A stretch of DNA of 64,000 bases from Calamus simplicifolius (taxonomy: Eukaryota; Streptophyta; Magnoliopsida; Arecales; Arecaceae). Under the pieces are notes generated by a model that saw only the letters and a list, made by a program, of their open reading frames with translations, made no database searches and had not been told where the DNA came from. The translations under genes were made by a program, and so were the position numbers. The stretch covers positions 500,971 through 564,970 of the forward strand of contig UESW01004620.1 of assembly GCA_900491605.1 (NCBI GenBank), read 5' to 3'. Below, piece by piece: positions 13,515-26,100 of the stretch (its first letter is position 1; every line of letters starts with the position of its first letter).

Positions 13515-16500
13515 AGATATCGGAAAGAACTTCAATTTCAAGCTTTTGTACAAAGCTTTATGCTTGGGAGAACTTGATCCTAATTGATTCGAAACAAAAA
13601 AAAAAAAGGCATTTAATATTACTACAATACTATTATAATTATTATAGTAATATATCATAATATCAGTATTATAATATAATAATCATGTTATGATAATTAT
13701 TATGAATGTATTATAATAACAATATTATAATATATTATAATATTATTATCATATAATGGTATTGCAAAAAATTATTATGCTTTTGTAAGACATATAAAAG
13801 CATTATTTATTAATACAGTTACACAATTGAAAAGAAACGTTCTTAAGTTTAATTATTAAAAATAAAATTATAAATAATAAGGTTTATCATTTAAAAAGAA
13901 GTTATTAGCAAAAGTTTGTTGTCAAAAGATTTACAAATAAAATATTTTATTATCTATATTAATATCAAATGGGACGAAATCTCCTTAATATGATATTTCG
14001 TAATCTTCATTTGTTTCCTTACTTCTTATACTTTTCAACCTATCCAAAAATTAGGAGAGGATTTGGGGTGAAAAGCCTTCATCAATTATTTTGATCAAAA
14101 AAGGTATGGTGCCACATTTGATTTATTAGAGATAGAGGCGATTGATGCTATGTTCACATATTAAATATTACTTATAGCCATTTAATGTTTTGATTAACAT
14201 AAAAATGATCATATGAGGCTATGTGACGAAGGAATAAAATTAAAATCTAATAAGAAGAAAGGCTCACTAAATGCAGGATGGGCATACCATAGTTTATAGA
14301 TATGTTTGATAGGTACCATTATGCTAGGTCCATCCACTTAGTTTACATATATCATTATATTGCTTGCTCATGATTGTTTGTAGAAGAATATAATAAAAAA
14401 ATAAAAACTAACAAAGCTACAAGTAGAAAAGATTGAATTTGGGATGGACATCTTTCAAATTGGATTTAAATTTAAATTAAGTTGTATTGAATCTATATCC
14501 AATCCCTTTCCTTTAAATTGTATTGGATTAAATTCAACTTAATGTTATTAAGCCATCGACCTTTTAGGGTCAAATTAGATCAAAGAGAACTCAAACTCAA
14601 ATCATGCTATATATCTATATATATATATATATAAAATAGAAACACACACACACACAAATTAATTTTTAAATTATATCATAAATATATGATGCAACAAAAT
14701 AATAGTAAGCAATATGTAAACACAATAAAAAATACATTTATGAAAGGTTAATAACACATAATCATAAACATTTATAAATTATGGACAAATTACAACATGA
14801 AAAGAAGATTAATTTCTTACATTTAAGAAGGGTATGGAAAATGCATAGCTTACTAGTTTTGAATTAATTTATGTCCCTTCATGTCTAGATTGGAAATTTA
14901 AGGATCCAAATCCATTGCATATTTGAAATAGATCATGTTTTTGAACCCAAGCCTAATCCAAATTACTCTGGTCTAGGTTAGGTTGGATTAATTTTAGATT
15001 GGGTATAGATTAAAGTTAGTTAATCTAACCTACTTGCAGCACTATATATATATTTAGTCTTGGATACAACTTTATTGAATCATCAAAGAAAGGGCATGAT
15101 ATTTATAACATTTCTTAGCACAATTAGTCCAAAAATATAAGATTATATCTATTTGTTTCTAAGTGGCTCCTGAATCCATCACATAATACATGTGCAAGGA
15201 TGGCTCATTTTATTAGATGTATTTTGAGTGAAACTTATAGAGTTTAATTATATTTATATTTCATATGTTATTATTGACTAGTTCTTGGCTAATCTTTTTT
15301 CCCCCAAAAATTTAGTAATGATGTTCTTTATTATAAAAAAACACCCCTTTTAGATAAACCATCATGGATCCTTAACAATTATAATATTATTATTTTATAA
15401 TTTTCAATTACATTATTAGTTTAAGAGAGGTCTAGCTTGACTAATTACTTTATCCATTTAGAAACTTTATTATCACTTACTTGTTAGATTCTCTCAAAAT
15501 CCCAGCCTTTCGTCTCAACTCTTCATCTCAACCTTGAAACGAATACAATTTTAAAAGAAAAACTTCTATATCATCTTAGTTGTCTATTTCTTTAATCCTC
15601 TCCAACATTTTTTTGGCCAATTTTCTCATTTTATACCACTCCAATTCTAGGTATTAAGTCTAGAAATTGTCTTTATCCTAACCATCCATCTTCTATTTTT
15701 CATCATAATCATAATTCAAAGAAACGTTATGGTCATTATTTCATGAGTCCTTTTCCTCTCCTTTTTTTTTTTTTTTTGTCAACAAGGCCCCACACCTCAT
15801 TTTATCCTTAATTACTATATTTAAAGGATCCATTAGAGACCTTATCCTAGCTCTTAATCTCTACCCTCAAACTAGTGTTACCCTTTTTATTCTCTCCATC
15901 ACTTTCTAGCCAATAAGATTAAACTACCTAGCAACACACCCATAAGACCTTTATTTCAGCCATTAAAATATTCATTTTTCCTTATAAATATCCTTCCAAT
16001 CATAGCATCAAAAGATGAGAAGTTAGTAAACCTCTATGTTAAACTAAATAATCAAAAGCTTATCCTCTATTTAATCTTTTCATAGTTTTTCTTTACCTCT
16101 AAAATGCCATGACCCTAATCACTATTTCATTATTTTAGCCTAATTAGGCAATCTAGGAAAGGAGAAATATCACCTTAATCCCTTTGGTCAAGGAGCTTCT
16201 CCAAGCAGGAGCTTGACAATAAGAGAATTAGAAAATAATCATATCAAAAGCGTTAAGATGTTACATTTTACTTTTAGGAACTATTAACTTAAAAGAGTAA
16301 TAGAATGCATCCAAAGATCCTTTTATATGGTTGACATAGTTTTTTGCCCTAAATAATAAACCTTATCTATAGTCTTATACTATGCAATTGAAATTTTTTT
16401 AAAGTTATTCGTGATAGAGAGTTGCCTCTGTATGCATATACACGTACATGTATGTTCGTATGTGTATACATATGTATATGTACATATATGCATATAATAG

Positions 16501-16648
16501 TCTAATAAGAAAGCTATTATTCAGAATAGAACTAAAGAAGATAGACTTTAATTTAATAAGCATGTATAAAAAATACTACTTGATAACTAACCAAAAAAAT
16601 TAAAGATAGTTTAAAAGTATATAACAATCATTATGATAATTATATAAT

Positions 16649-16698
<50 letters not shown>

Positions 16699-17540
16699 AT
16701 AAGTAATCTATGTACAATCATTTGAAGCAAAATGAATAAAAAAATATTAAGAGAGTGAAGGTTGATAAGATAGTTCTTCCAACTTCAAAATTCTATAAGT
16801 GCAATAGATAAAATTCCAATAACATTATCTAAGTATGTACAATTGATAATAGGAATAAAGAATAAGTTAAGAAAAAAATGTTAAAAAAATCAAAATCAAG
16901 AAAACAAAAGGTGGGCATAATATTTTTTTTTTATAGTTAGTTTATTTATAAATAGAAATGGAGAAGGACAAGATTAATAAAGATGTAGATACAAGCCATC
17001 ATCAATATTGATTGTTGGTTAAAATGAACAAAAAGAGAATGCTAAGTATGTGAAAAGATGCATGTATGAAAATTGAAATGTTACTTTTTTTTATTTTTAA
17101 ATAAAATGAATAAATCCATTTAAATTGGCGAGATAATGCAGCAGAAAAGTTATACAAAGAAATGCAAAAAAAATCAAATAATGAAATCAAAAAGTAAACA
17201 CTAAAACAAGAATAAACGCTCATAGAAAGTCTCACTTTCCAAGGAAGGATTCATCCTTTTATTTATTTAATTAGAACCAATGATTTTCATGACAAAAAGG
17301 CTCAACTTATTACTATGATCAATCAGTCTCATAGCTTTCAAAAATTAACAATCATCCTTTTTTTTTTTTTTCCATATAGCTTATAAGAACTTGAGGAAAG
17401 CATATCATCTTTTAAATTTCTATTTAAGCATACATTATGTATATATAATGTAGACTTAATTATATACAAATATAGTTAAATTTAGATTCGATCATCTTCT
17501 TCACCTTTGCATCTACACAGTTCAGAAATCTACGAATAAA
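13515..17540. other. AT-rich intergenic region between ERG3 and CTF8
   Basis: About 4 kb of very AT-rich DNA with a perfect (AT)22 tract at 16651-16694, smaller (TA)n and (CA)n runs near 14615-14660, and a pyrimidine-rich stretch around 15500-16000. I see no gene, RNA or well-bounded transposon. Confidence 0.6.
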
Positions 17541-17549
17541 GCCTCCCTT

Positions 17550-17550
<1 letters not shown>

Positions 17551-17610
<60 letters not shown>
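17551..17610. repeat. (CT)15(AT)15 microsatellite
   Basis: CT repeats 17551-17580 followed directly by AT repeats 17581-17610, in the upstream region of the CTF8 gene. Confidence 0.95.
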
Positions 17611-17614
<4 letters not shown>

Positions 17615-17705
17615 CTATCCCCTTCCCTCAGGCCTTGGGTCCTGGTATGGGCCTGAGATTTGGGCCCGATCCAATGCCGGCCGAAACCGAGTCAGCACGT
17701 GCCCC

Positions 17706-17743
17706 TTCCCGCCGTTTTTTCCTCAGCAAACGCGCGCGGGAAA
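17706..17743. promoter_or_regulatory. E2F-type motifs upstream of CTF8
   Basis: TTCCCGCC at 17706-17713 and GCGGGAAA at 17736-17743 (reverse complement TTTCCCGC, the canonical plant E2F site), 98-135 bases before the CTF8 ATG. A third related core, CTCCCGCG, lies near 17752. E2F drives S-phase genes in plants, which fits a clamp-loader subunit. Confidence 0.6.
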
Positions 17744-17840
17744 GTTCAAAACTCCCGCGCGCCGCCGCCACGCGACTTCCCATTTAAACTCCCCCGATTC
17801 GCCTCCGAGCCGAGGCAGAGAAGGGAAGGGAGAGGCGGAG

Positions 17841-19440
17841 ATGCAGATAAGGATACGCTGCAGCTGCGGCGAGGGCACCTGCCCCGAGTGGGCCGTCGTC
17901 GAGCTCCAGGGCGTCGTCGAACCCCAGCCGTCCATCGGTGATCGGATCCAGGGCCTCGAGATCGGACGCCTCTGCTGCACCTCATCCCCCTCTTCCTCTC
18001 AGGTTAGCGGCGTCTCTCCGGCACACCCGTTCGATCGAGATCCGTTGGTTATTAATCATCGGTACATTTTGTTCTTCAGGGGAGCTACACCTTCACCGTC
18101 GGCTACCATGAATTGACCGGGTCGAAAGTGGCGCTGAAGAAGCCACTGCTGGTGCTGAAGAAAAGGAAGGCAGCGGGTGGAGAGGAGCCGGAATTGGGAA
18201 GCGCGTCCGAAGTGGAACTGGAAGTCATTGGAATTATTCGTCATAAGATCCTGTTCAAGAGCAGGCCCAAAGCCTTGATTTCAAGTAAGAGATAAAATGA
18301 CCCCCTCTAGTAGATAATTATGTTTATAACTATATTTGGGTAATCTATTTAGATTATCGAGATTATCGTAATTTAAATGAGATTTACCAGATAATTATGT
18401 TTGTTATGGTAATCTATTCTACAGAAGTAATCTGGAAGTGGTTATCGATTTAAGATATGTATAATCTAATAATTCTTTTTAATAAAATTATCTCTACCTT
18501 ATTTTTCAGAAAAAAAAATTATTTGTTTCTTCAAATAAAATATTTTTTTCATTCTCTTTTTCTTATGTTTCAAAAAAAACTACGATACTATTCATTAACA
18601 GAAAAAAAAATTGAATAGAAAAAAAAAAAATAAAATAAATAATGTGTTCTTAGCAATATTTTCTTGATAATATAGTAATTTAAAATTGATAATATTAATT
18701 ATATTATATTTAAATTTAAAAAATAACTTATATTTTGCTATCAATTATATTATCATAATATATTATTCTATTAATCTTAATTAATTTTATCTAATAAAAT
18801 ATTAAAAATAAATTATATTTAAAATATAATAAATAAATTATAATAATTAAAAGTTTAAGAATCAAAAAAAATTTGAATAAATATTTAAAGATTAAAAATA
18901 TATTTTAACCTTTAAAAAAATTAAATCTAGTATCTTCTACTTATATATAAATAATTTAAATGTATTTTAAAATTTTTTAATAGAATTAATTTAGTATAAA
19001 AATTTAATTTAAGATATTTAAAAATTTGATGTAATGATTGATAATTGTTTGTTATACTCAATATAGTAATTATGTAATATTACCTGTGTATACCAAAACA
19101 CAAATTCATATTACCATTTAGATTATCTGTTGATTCACCAAACACAACCTCGTAGTTCTTATATTAGTCCATTTGCATATCACTAAATTATAATAAGTAA
19201 AAATTTGAGGGTCAAAATGAAATTCGAGTAAAACTTATGAAAAAGTATATTTTACTCCCCAAAAGAATTAACTGCCTCTTAATTACTTTGATGGGAGACA
19301 GGGCACTGATTGAATGCTTGGTTCAATTGATTGTTGATGTTTAAATCTCAAGAAGTTCCAACTTTAAATGACTTCTCATACGTTTTTAATTTAATTTATT
19401 TTTTTTTGCAGGGCCGCAAGTAAAAGAAAAGAAGACTTGA
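17841..19440 (+). CDS. CTF8: Chromosome transmission fidelity protein 8 (Ctf18-RFC subunit)
   Basis: Three exons, 17841-18002, 18080-18284 and 19412-19440, total 396 nt and 131 residues. Conserved blocks seen: CGEGTCPEWAVVELQG (residues 8-23), IGDRIQGLEIGRLC, then YTFTVGYHELTGSKV across the start of exon 2, KKPLLVLKK and LEVIGIIRHKILFKSRPKALI. Known role: Ctf8 with Dcc1 and Ctf18 forms the alternative RFC that loads PCNA and supports sister-chromatid cohesion in the nucleus. The exon 2 frame runs to a stop at 18293-18295, but splicing at the strong AAGTAAGA donor joins it in phase to a 29-base last exon ending PQVKEKKT, as in the family. That is why the spliced end is preferred. The ATG opens the first conserved block. 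A possible AATAAA signal lies at 19626-19631. Confidence 0.95.
18320..19150. mobile_element. Possible AT-rich MITE in CTF8 intron 2
   Basis: The ends carry similar inverted words (TTGGGTAATCTA... on the left, ...ATTACCATTTAGATTATC and CACCAAACACAA on the right) around a strongly AT-rich body. Exact borders and a target duplication were not found, so this is tentative. Confidence 0.25.
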
Positions 19441-19625
19441 TGGTGACTGAATGCATTTACCTGATGCCTCAATGCAATGCGTTTGTATTATTAAAGTCTG
19501 TCAACGATGGTATTAGAAATTCAAGTGGATCTGAGGACGAATTCAATGTAATCAAGTTCTTATCAATACATATCATAGTTTGTCCTACATCTAGTTGGCA
19601 CTTGCTTGATCCTATTAATTCAAAA

Positions 19626-19631
19626 AATAAA
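19626..19631 (+). terminator. Possible CTF8 poly(A) signal AATAAA
   Basis: AATAAA about 185 bases after the CTF8 stop codon. Plant signals are loose, so this is only a candidate. Confidence 0.3.
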
Positions 19632-20203
19632 ATTCATTGGTAGATCCAATTTGTTCCTCATTTCATCTTATTAATATGGGACAGATTCAAGATGGCTAAG
19701 TGGCTACATCATTGATATTGATTATATTGACCATTGAATTTGTAAGCGTCAACTCTAGATTTGGCCCCTAACTAAACTAAATTTGTTAGACTTGTTCTTT
19801 TATCTCAAGTTAACTTCATTCTACTTATTAAATCACATGTTTAGGTTAATCATTCTCATGTAATGACACTTTATGGACCGGTTCACATTTGGAATAGTAG
19901 TATTTTTCATATACAAATTGGACCCATATGACCATTCCTTTGTGAGGTTCATTGATTGTCCAACAAAAAATGACGTATGAACTATAAATGTCTTTGTACA
20001 TACACCGCGTGCCGAAGAATAATTTTGTTCTTTTGTGCATCGTATAATTTTATTCTTTGTATCCTTTTGTGCATCGTATAATTTATTCTTTTGTACCTAC
20101 GTATGTATAATTCACATGTGCGCAGCCAAACAAGACTTTTTCATCATGTCAAAAAGGTTTTCTTAACTTGTAAGGCTTATGTAAATGGAAGGCTTAGATA
20201 CTA

Positions 20204-20592
20204 ATGCTCTGTTTGGATGGAAAGAAAAGTGGAAGAAAAGAAAATTGGAAGAAGAGAAAGGTGGAAGGAAAGAAAATTGAAGAGAAAATATTTCTTTCCT
20301 TTTGTTTGGATGAGTGGAAGGAAAATAGAGAGGAGAGAAAATTTGATAATTTACAATGACAATAATATCCTTATTATAGATGGTCAAAAAATGCATCGGT
20401 TATTTTTTAGAAGGGTCAATATTAGAATGAAAAAAAAAAAAAAGATTTTGTAGAGCTCCACCACTTTTTTTTCTTTTTTCCTCTAGTTTTTTTTTCTTTC
20501 GACTTTTCTCTTTATCCAAAAATTTTATTTTCTCTCCTATTTTCTCTCCTATTTTCTTTCCTTCCTAGTTTTCTCTCTATCCAAACAGAGGG
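20204..20592. mobile_element. MITE with CTCTGTTTGGAT terminal inverted repeats
   Basis: The left end has CTCTGTTTGGATGG and the right end, read in reverse, CTCTGTTTGGATAG. Both arms continue as inverted purine/pyrimidine-rich sequence (GGAAAGAAAAT against ATTTTCTTTCC). A TA flanks each side, a possible target duplication. It is about 390 bp and has no coding capacity. I do not assign the superfamily. Confidence 0.6.
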
Positions 20593-22690
20593 TAAGACAG
20601 GTGTCTGATTAGGAATATAGAATGCATTCTTATTATTCCCAAGTTCACCCCAATTTATTAGCAACAAAATTGGACCTATATAGTCAACTTTATAGCAATC
20701 TTCCAAAACTTTAGCAGGATCTATATTCGAACGAATTGGATACCTTACCTTATTTTTTTACACTATCCCGATCTATTTTAAAATTCAAAAACTGAAACCA
20801 ATTTTAAAACCATTTTTTAAAAAGAGTTAAATTCAAATTCATAACTTAACTGCTTTATTAAACCCATAATGAAATCAAATCCGAATCGGTCATGAAAACT
20901 GGTCAGGTAAAGTTTGGTAATCCTAATAGAATCGAACCCAAAATTAAAATAAATTTATTTTTTTATTATGAAAACAAAAAAGATATATAATACATTAATA
21001 TGTTTTTAAAAAAAAACTAAGATACAGTATAAAATAAAATTATTAAAAATATAATAATTTCTATAACCTTTAAAATAAATTAGATTTTTAGTATATCTAT
21101 TTTTAAATCCAAACTTGACCTGATTTAGATACCCAAAAAATTCATTCCATGACATTCCCTTGAATGGGTTGACTATAATTTTGCTGCTTGAATTTAAGTT
21201 GACTATAATTTAAGAAAAAATGTTGTTTCTTTATGGTTATTCTTGGTTTATGCATGCTGGTCAAGCAATTTCTAACATTAATAAGAGGAATTAAATCCTT
21301 TAAGATAAAATGTTGCTAAAGTGAATAGTGAATTTAATGAATTAAGTAGCAAGGAATAATAGTGATCAAACTTCTCCAGCATGTTACAAGACTTGATACA
21401 ATGTCCATTAGCTCAATTGAGGTGCGAAAAATAAAAAAAAAAATATAATGAGTCATAAGTTAGCCCAAGGGGAAAATTTTCTTCCATTATGGGTTGGAGA
21501 TTTTTCACTTCTTTTCAATGGTGGCAAAAAAAAAAAAAAAAAAATTTTTTAACACTTCAGCCCCAAGACCCAGGTTCAAAAAAACCTATGCAGCAACATT
21601 ATATGCGCATATGAACCAATTTTCCCCCCCTTTTTAAAGGTTCACTACCTATTTTAGAACATACACATTGTTTGATTAATTGTATATTAAATTTAATAAA
21701 AATACATTTCCTTAATAAAATGAGCTCTTATGTCGCATATTAAACTATAACAATCCAACCCTTCTGACAGCTTTTTTTTAAAGGTGTAACAATTCATATT
21801 TTAAAATTTAAAATTTAAAATATTAATCTTTTGCAATAAATAATAATTATTGCAGTAGTTATAATAATCAAGAACAGTTTTGCTTTAACACGTTGTTTTA
21901 AATCTTTGTTTAAAGCTTCGGCTTAGATATGTTACAAGGCATTCAATATTGGTTATGTGACACCTCCACATGTTCAAATTTAATCAAGCAGCAATCCAAG
22001 CTATTGAAACTATGGCAAAGTATTTCACTTAAAATAAAAACTTTGCAACTATGGCAAAGTATTTATTTTAAGTGACCTACTAACAATAATTAGTTTTTTT
22101 TTTCATAAATTTTTTTGAATTCATAATTTATTTTAAGTGACCTACTAATTAAGATATATATATTTTTTGAATTCATAATTTATTTGTATAGATTTAAAAG
22201 TAGTAATGATATTAACTTGACAAGGACAATCTAACTTCCTCAATATATATTAATAATTTTTTAATAATTTATAATAAAAATAAATTATTTATAATTTAAA
22301 TATTAATTTAATCATGAATAAGCAGGAAGCAGTTGACCCATTAAAAAAAAAAACTTCGACGAGTTGAGTTGAGTTGAGTTGAGTTTGACTTTGCTGTCTC
22401 ATTTCCAAACTTAGTGTTCATGGGCTAAGCTTTCGCAATGAAAATTCAAATGGCTTAATTAGGAAGGACATCTACCCTCGTTTCCTAATCTAATGGTCCG
22501 TATTTTACGATCGCAATCCGACGGTTGTCGATCAAGTAACGCACAAGTAGACGGAGAGGAGAAGGAGGAGCAGCAGCGGTGGTGGACGTGGAGGCGGAGT
22601 CCGCCGGTTTTGAGCCGTTACGAATCGTAGCTCCATCACGGCTTTTTTTTTTTTTTTTCGAATTAGAAAACAAATCGAAACTAAAAAAAC
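20593..22690. other. AT-rich intergenic region upstream of the MYB3R gene
   Basis: No gene is supported. It holds A/T homopolymers, a short direct duplication around 22010-22150 (CTATGGCAAAGTATTT and TGACCTACTAA each appear twice) and a (GTTGA)n run near 22362-22385. Confidence 0.5.
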
Positions 22691-22701
22691 GGACAAAATA
22701 A

Positions 22702-22709
22702 TATAAATA
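22702..22709 (+). promoter_or_regulatory. TATA box of the MYB3R gene
   Basis: TATAAATA, about 415 bases before the start codon, followed about 30 bases later by a pyrimidine-rich CTCTCTCT stretch typical of plant transcription starts and then a GC-rich leader. Two CCGTT words (MSA-like core AACGG on the other strand) lie nearby at 22615-22619 and 22717-22721. Confidence 0.6.
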
Positions 22710-23075
22710 TTTGTTACCGTTTGCGGCTTCCCTTCAACTCTCTCTCTTCTCGCGTCCTCTTCCCGCGGTGTCGTCGCCTTGATCTCAGCGTCTTCTTCAA
22801 ATCTCTCTCGACGTGGTCGGAATCCTTCTCTTCTACGTAACATAATAGAATTCTCGATCTCTCTTCCGCACCTCCTCCCCTTCTTCTCTTCTCGCCGAGA
22901 GCTGCCAAGGGCGGTTACTTGAAGAGCTGTTTACGGAAGCGAGTGATTTGAGGAACCCTAGGTTTGTTTTTGTTGGCTCTCTTCGATCTCGTTTACTAGT
23001 TTTTGAGTTCGAACGAAAAAAAAGATATTTTTAAGGTTTTTGATCTTGTACGCGTCGGACAATAAAGTGGTGTAG

Positions 23076-23111
23076 ATGGTGCGGAAAGCGGAGCGAAGGC
23101 GAGAGTCGTGA
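23076..23111 (+). promoter_or_regulatory. Upstream ORF (11 codons) in the MYB3R leader
   Basis: An ATG at 23076 opens an arginine-rich 11-residue frame that ends in TGA at 23109-23111, just 7 bases before the main ATG. It appears to be the only upstream ATG between the TATA box and the main start. The main start has the stronger context (ACCATGGC). Confidence 0.6.
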
Positions 23112-23118
23112 AGCTACC

Positions 23119-26100
23119 ATGGCTTTGCGCCCTCCGGTTTCGGATGTCGGGTATATCGGCTCGGAAACAAGGCCTATGACTATTCCTGGGTATTGTTTTA
23201 TACTCTTACTGTTGAACGTTCTATATTGTTTAGATTACAATAAAGAACAAGCTTTTCAATTCAGTTTAGTTTTATCTGATTGTGTATTGGTTATTTGGCC
23301 TCTTTTCTGCTTCACAATTAGCAAAGTTTGCATCTTTACTTCACGTTTGACCTCTTTTTTACTTGGCAAAGTTTACAGGCGGTTTTGGGGCGCTCTTTCT
23401 TGAGTTGTTTATTTTTGTATATATAATTCGTGTTGAAAGAATCCCATCGAAAAGATCTTGAGTTTTAGTTTAGTAATTGCTGATTCACTGTATTGGTTCT
23501 ATTCCTGTGTTTGTTTTTATAATGGAAAAGGCTGCATCTTTATTGCTACGAGAAGGAAAATTGTAGAGGTTTTGGAGTTTATTTATTTCATTAGCAGTGT
23601 TGATAGAAAGTGATAGCTGCCGGTTCTTCTTTGGATGTGAAGATGCTTTTTAGCGTTTTTACGTTCTGTTACTTTAATGTTTCCTCAGGACTAATATTGC
23701 TGTTACTGTATTACCTTTCCTGAATCATACCTTTGCACAAGAGCTGAGAACTTTAGTCTGTTGCGTTGGGAGATAATATCTGCATCCAATGTTTTTTTCC
23801 CTATAGACACAAAAAATTAATGTACTTGTTGGTCTATTTGTTGTGTTTTAGGTTATATTTATATGATGCGTCAGATTATCTTCCACCTATGCATGTCTAA
23901 CTATTCATTATTTCCCATGACACTGAATTGCCTGGAGTTTTTTTTTTTAAATTATATTAGTAATAATTGTTCTTCTTGTTTCAGAAGAACGAGTGGTCCA
24001 ACAAGAAGATCAACAAAGGGAGGCTGGACAAATGAGGAGGTGACTGGATTTATATTTATACTTGTTTTTTGTAATTTGTAATGTTTCAGATGTACATATA
24101 AATTATACAGTAAACGTTCGGAAGAAATTAATCTGACAAATTGTCCAGTTAAAATTTTTATTATTGACACTCTGCAGATAAAATATCACATTAAGTAACC
24201 TTGTTTGTAAGAAGAAAAACAGCTCTGAGGGACAATAATTTTGAGTTAAAAAAAGCTTTATTTGGAGAATATTTTGAATTTTATAATTGACACTGACTTC
24301 TCATTAATTTATATTATTTTTGGCACAGGATTATTTGTTGACCAAAGCTGTAAAACAGTTCAATGGGAGAGCTGGAAGAAAATAGGTGACTTTGTTCTAT
24401 CCAATATATGTGTAGTTTATTTTTAAGTTCATTTATAATGTGTTTATGTGTGGCAACATTTTTCTTATGGCTGGTTACCTGATCATGGTTTTAACTTGAG
24501 CTATTTTTCTTTGTTGAGGATAACATCTTTTAGAAATCATCTAACAGTGCTACATGCATAAGAGCATAAGATTGATGTGATCATTCGAATTTTAAATTAA
24601 TCTACTCTACCATGAATTTTCATGAAATAAACTAATAATGGCATTCTTATTTATTTACAACCTATTATTCAGTTAAGTCCTTGTTTCAGTTCTGTGTTTA
24701 GCCAGTTTCATTACAGATTTTTTGCTTTAGCTTTAGCTATGAGTACTGGTTCAGCATTCACTATCAAACAAACATGGCCCTTGTCACACTATAGGTATCC
24801 ATAATTGCTTTTAGATCATAGATGCACCATATAGCGTATTGCACCCTCTAGCATAGGTGTTGCTTGTGCCAAATATGTAGCCCATGATACTTACGTGAAA
24901 TGCAGAGTCAAAAACAGTATTTGATTGGTGAAATCATTTTTTTATCCATTATCATGCTCAAGTATGATAAGCAGCATAATTGAGTAAGGCCATGATCACC
25001 TGTAATATTGTTTTTTGAAAGTTCCACTGGAAAAATAATATAGCACTTCCATCATCACTATTTATTTCTTAAAATTGTTGTTGAGAATTTTTGAGAGTTC
25101 CACTTAGAAATGTTGAGTTTTTGTTGGGTTAGCTCTTACTCTGTTGCTTGTAAACATGTGAATTTAACGGATATTAAAGGACGCCATTCAAAATTGAATT
25201 CTATTTTCAGTTGTGAGATTTCAATGTGGCCTTCTTGACTATCTAATATTTGGCAGAGTTGTGATTCACTTGTGTTTTGAATTATAACTATCAGATAATA
25301 GATCTTATCTGACAATGGTTATGCTCTTTCCCAGCTGAACTATTTCCAGATCGAACTGATGTTCAGTGTCTCCACCGCTGGCAGAAGGTTCTTGACCCTG
25401 GCCTAGTTAAAGGAACCTGGACCAAGGAGGTAGAATCCATCCTCTTTTCGTTGAATTTATAATGTCACTGCACCATGTTTGTAAGTTGGTCAAGTGAATC
25501 TGCTATCTCACATGTAGGAAGATGACCTTATCATTCAACTAGTTGAAAAGCATGGATGCAAGAAGTGGTCTGTCATTGCAAAGTCTTTGCCAGGTCGTAT
25601 AGGCAAGCAATGTCGGGAAAGGTACCACGATAATAGTTCTAGCATAGATTTATATTCAAAGCAGTGGAATTTTGGAATCTCTTTCTTTATGGAAATCAGA
25701 CATTTTCTGCTAAACTGGTGCAGTTCTTATGAAGACATCATACCAATTGCACGCACGCATACTTATACATGCATGTATAATGTTCTCATAAGCTGAGGCT
25801 CTCTCTTTCATTTAAGAAATTAATCCAAACAGGAGCTATATTTTTATTTCGTCATGAAATCAAAGTTGAAAAGTTACCAACTAAAACTTCACAATCAGCC
25901 CTTTTTTTTAGACTATATGTAGATTTGTATAAGCGGCTGTAGTGATACTATCTACTTTGCATTAACTATTTGAAAACCCTACATTTTAAATTTTGCAGTG
26001 TAATTAATCATTTATAAAAATTTCTAGTTAATTAAGATCTATATAGCTGAACCTGTCTGTGCAGGATAAAGCTTATAGTTCATGTTCACATGTCTTGGTG

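Noticed and set aside
18113..18295. CTF8 ending at the TAA of exon 2 without a third exon
   Set aside because: A strong AAGTAAGA donor just before the stop and an in-phase 29-base exon restoring the family's lysine-rich end make splicing more likely.
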